Both the position numbers and the translations under genes were made by a program. This document shows, in pieces, positions 62,539-64,000 of a DNA stretch of 64,000 nucleotides (positions are counted from its first letter, which is position 1; every line of letters starts with the position of its first letter). The DNA is taken from contig CAVWUM010000002.1 in assembly GCA_963758205.1 (NCBI GenBank), positions 868,001 to 932,000 on the forward strand, written 5' to 3'. This stretch comes from Owenweeksia sp963758205. GTDB lineage: Bacteria; Bacteroidota; Bacteroidia; Flavobacteriales; Schleiferiaceae. The notes beneath the pieces are model-generated. The model did not search any database and was not told the origin of the DNA. It worked only from the letters and a program-made list of their open reading frames with translations.

Positions 62539-64000
62539 ATGGATTCAATATTTCAAAACACCACTATGGTCATCATAATAGCTGTAGTGGTACTCGTACT
62601 GGGGCTATTAGCGATGATTTCGCGCTGGTACCACAAGGCCACCCAGGGCCAGGCATTGGTAAAAACCGGGGTTGGTGGCATTAAAGTTTCCTTTAATGGA
62701 ATTGTGGTCATCCCCGTGCTGCACCGGCTGGAGGTAATGGACATTTCCCTTAACACCATCACCATCGACCGTAGAGGAAAGGATGGTTTGGTATGTAAGG
62801 ACAACTTACGTGCGGACATCAATGTAGCCTTTTACGTAAGGGTAAACCAAATGGTGGATGACGTAAAAAAGGTAGCCCAATCGGTGGGTTGTAATCGTGC
62901 TTCTTCAAAAGAGGCGTTGCGCCTGCTGTTTGACGCTAAATTTTCTGAAGCCCTAAAAACCGTTGGTAAGAAGTTCGACTTTGTGGATCTCTACAACCAG
63001 CGTGATGAATTCCGTAAGGAAATAATTGACATTATCGGAACTGACCTGAACGGTTACATTCTGGATGATGCGGCCATTGACTTTCTGGAGCAAACCCCTC
63101 TTGACTCTTTAGATCCGAATAATATTCTTGATGCCGAGGGTATTAAGAAGATTACTGAAATCACTGCCAAAGAATTGGTGAAGGCCAACTTCATACAGCG
63201 TGATAAGGAAAAAACCATTAAGCAACAGGACGTAGAAGCCCGTGAAGCAATTCTGGTTTTAGAACGTCAACTGGCGGAAAGTGAAGAGAAGCAGAAGCGT
63301 GAAATCGCCAATGTGAAGGCTCGTGAAGAAGCTGAAACCGAAAAGGTAAATCAGGAGGAAAGATTAAAAGGAGAGCGTGCCCGAATTGCTACAGAAGAGG
63401 AAGTTCAGGTTGCTGAAGAAAATAAACTCCGCCAGATAATTGTTGCTGCCAAAAGCAAGGAGCGTACTGAGGCCGTGGAGACCGAGCGCGTGACAAAAGA
63501 TCGTGACCTGGAAGCAACAGAGCGCGAAAAGATTGTAACACTGGCACAGATTGAAAAAGAAAAGTCTGTAGAAGTAGAGAAGAAAAACATCCAGGAAGTT
63601 ATCCGCGAGCGTGTGGCTATTGAGAAAACGGTGGTGGATGAAGAAGAGAAGATTAAGGACACCCGTGCTTACGCAGAAGCCGACCGTAATAAAAAGGTAG
63701 CGGTAACCAAGGCTGAGGAAGATGCAGAATCTGCATTGGTACAGGAAATCAAGAAGGCGGAGGCTGGAAAACAAGCTGCGGAGTTTATTGCCAAGCAGCG
63801 CATTATTGATGCCGAGGCTGAGAAGCAAGCCTCTACTCAAAAGGCAGAAGCCATAAAAGTACTGGCCGAAGCTGAGGCTGCCAGGTTTGCAGCATCTGGT
63901 TTAGCAGAGGCCAAAGTAATGGAAGCCAAAGCGGAAGCTCGTGAGAAGCAGGGAGAAGCGGAAGCCTCTGTACTGGAAGATCAGGCCATGGCTGAAGCTA
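62539..64000 (+). CDS. Flotillin (YqiK-like), C-terminus cut by window edge
   Basis: At least 487 residues; the frame is open at the window end. It has an N-terminal membrane helix (about 9-29), then a band-7/SPFH domain (about 40-200: VVIPVLHRLEVMDISLNTITIDRRG, FVDLYNQRDEFRKEIIDIIG). A long coiled region with many E-A and K-A-E repeats (about 215-485) follows, as in flotillins. Flotillins scaffold ordered membrane regions and partner with NfeD/YqiJ proteins. The ATG at 62539 gives the standard start. It is the fourth gene of the YbjN-PspA-YqiJ operon. Confidence 0.92.
   Translation, partial: MDSIFQNTTMVIIIAVVVLVLGLLAMISRWYHKATQGQALVKTGVGGIKVSFNGIVVIPVLHRLEVMDISLNTITIDRRGKDGLVCKDNLRADINVAFYVRVNQMVDDVKKVAQSVGCNRASSKEALRLLFDAKFSEALKTVGKKFDFVDLYNQRDEFRKEIIDIIGTDLNGYILDDAAIDFLEQTPLDSLDPNNILDAEGIKKITEITAKELVKANFIQRDKEKTIKQQDVEAREAILVLERQLAESEEKQKREIANVKAREEAETEKVNQEERLKGERARIATEEEVQVAEENKLRQIIVAAKSKERTEAVETERVTKDRDLEATEREKIVTLAQIEKEKSVEVEKKNIQEVIRERVAIEKTVVDEEEKIKDTRAYAEADRNKKVAVTKAEEDAESALVQEIKKAEAGKQAAEFIAKQRIIDAEAEKQASTQKAEAIKVLAEAEAARFAASGLAEAKVMEAKAEAREKQGEAEASVLEDQAMAEA

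Noticed and set aside
63364..63840. 158-codon frame on the minus strand inside the flotillin gene
   Set aside because: It is the complement of the E/K/A-rich coiled-coil region, which gives artificial L/F/C-rich products; the plus strand shows a clear flotillin.

Overview
The window is a chromosomal segment of a Bacteroidota bacterium, most likely in or near Flavobacteriales. It carries type IX secretion and gliding genes (porU, porV, a PorP/SprF protein, gldJ) and three secreted proteins with type A sorting tails. Promoters repeatedly show the Bacteroidota -7 motif TAnnTTTG, in the best cases with TTG 19 bases upstream. Gene order (porU-porV-cdd-pdhA-pdhC diverging from a PorP/SprF gene, gldJ and murF) also fits flavobacteria. 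Family-level placement would need the 16S sequence to be aligned, which was not done.

Layout. 1-4 kb: truncated serC, a RelE/ParE toxin-antitoxin pair, a secreted protein, a ferredoxin, and a divergent LuxC-type acyl-CoA reductase. 4-9 kb: PASTA protein, a T9SS cargo, an RluA pseudouridine synthase and a di-haem cytochrome c peroxidase. 9-16 kb: lipoprotein, rsmG, glycosyltransferase, a palindromic repeat element, tgt (lacking the usual zinc cysteines), lptG-like permease, EamA transporter, accA. 16-25.5 kb: LruC-domain lipoprotein between two terminators, secreted endonuclease I with a lipoprotein partner, dnaB, a frameshifted 'asparagine synthetase B'-like gene, and an outer-membrane porin. 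25.6-31 kb: a complete rRNA operon on the minus strand (16S-tRNAIle-tRNAAla-23S-5S) with four evenly spaced upstream promoters. 31-42.7 kb: SDR, pyruvate dehydrogenase E1alpha and E2, cytidine deaminase and the T9SS/gliding cluster. 42.7-53 kb: murF, acyl-CoA dehydrogenase, anmK, a Glu/Leu-type dehydrogenase, NhaD, ExbB-ExbD-TonB, folC. 53-56 kb: a VapC-type toxin-antitoxin pair, a third T9SS cargo and a fatty acid hydroxylase/sterol desaturase family protein.

The most unusual part is 56.2-64 kb. On the minus strand, a HTH/S24-like regulator lacking its catalytic residues, a single-HKD phospholipase-D-family nuclease and a 907-residue superfamily 1 helicase with an extra C-terminal domain form one tight operon. 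It resembles helicase+PLD defence systems such as Mokosh, but with separate genes and its own regulator. Head-to-head with it, a plus-strand operon encodes YbjN-like, PspA, YqiJ/NfeD-like and flotillin proteins, a membrane-stress module. The shared 205-base gap carries inverted repeats that look like operators.

Three single-base expansions of short G/C runs break two otherwise conserved genes (the asparagine synthetase B-like gene and, twice, pspA). They may be sequencing errors rather than true pseudogenes. No CRISPR array, intact insertion sequence or prophage was seen. Function calls rest on reading motifs and gene context; no database search was run.
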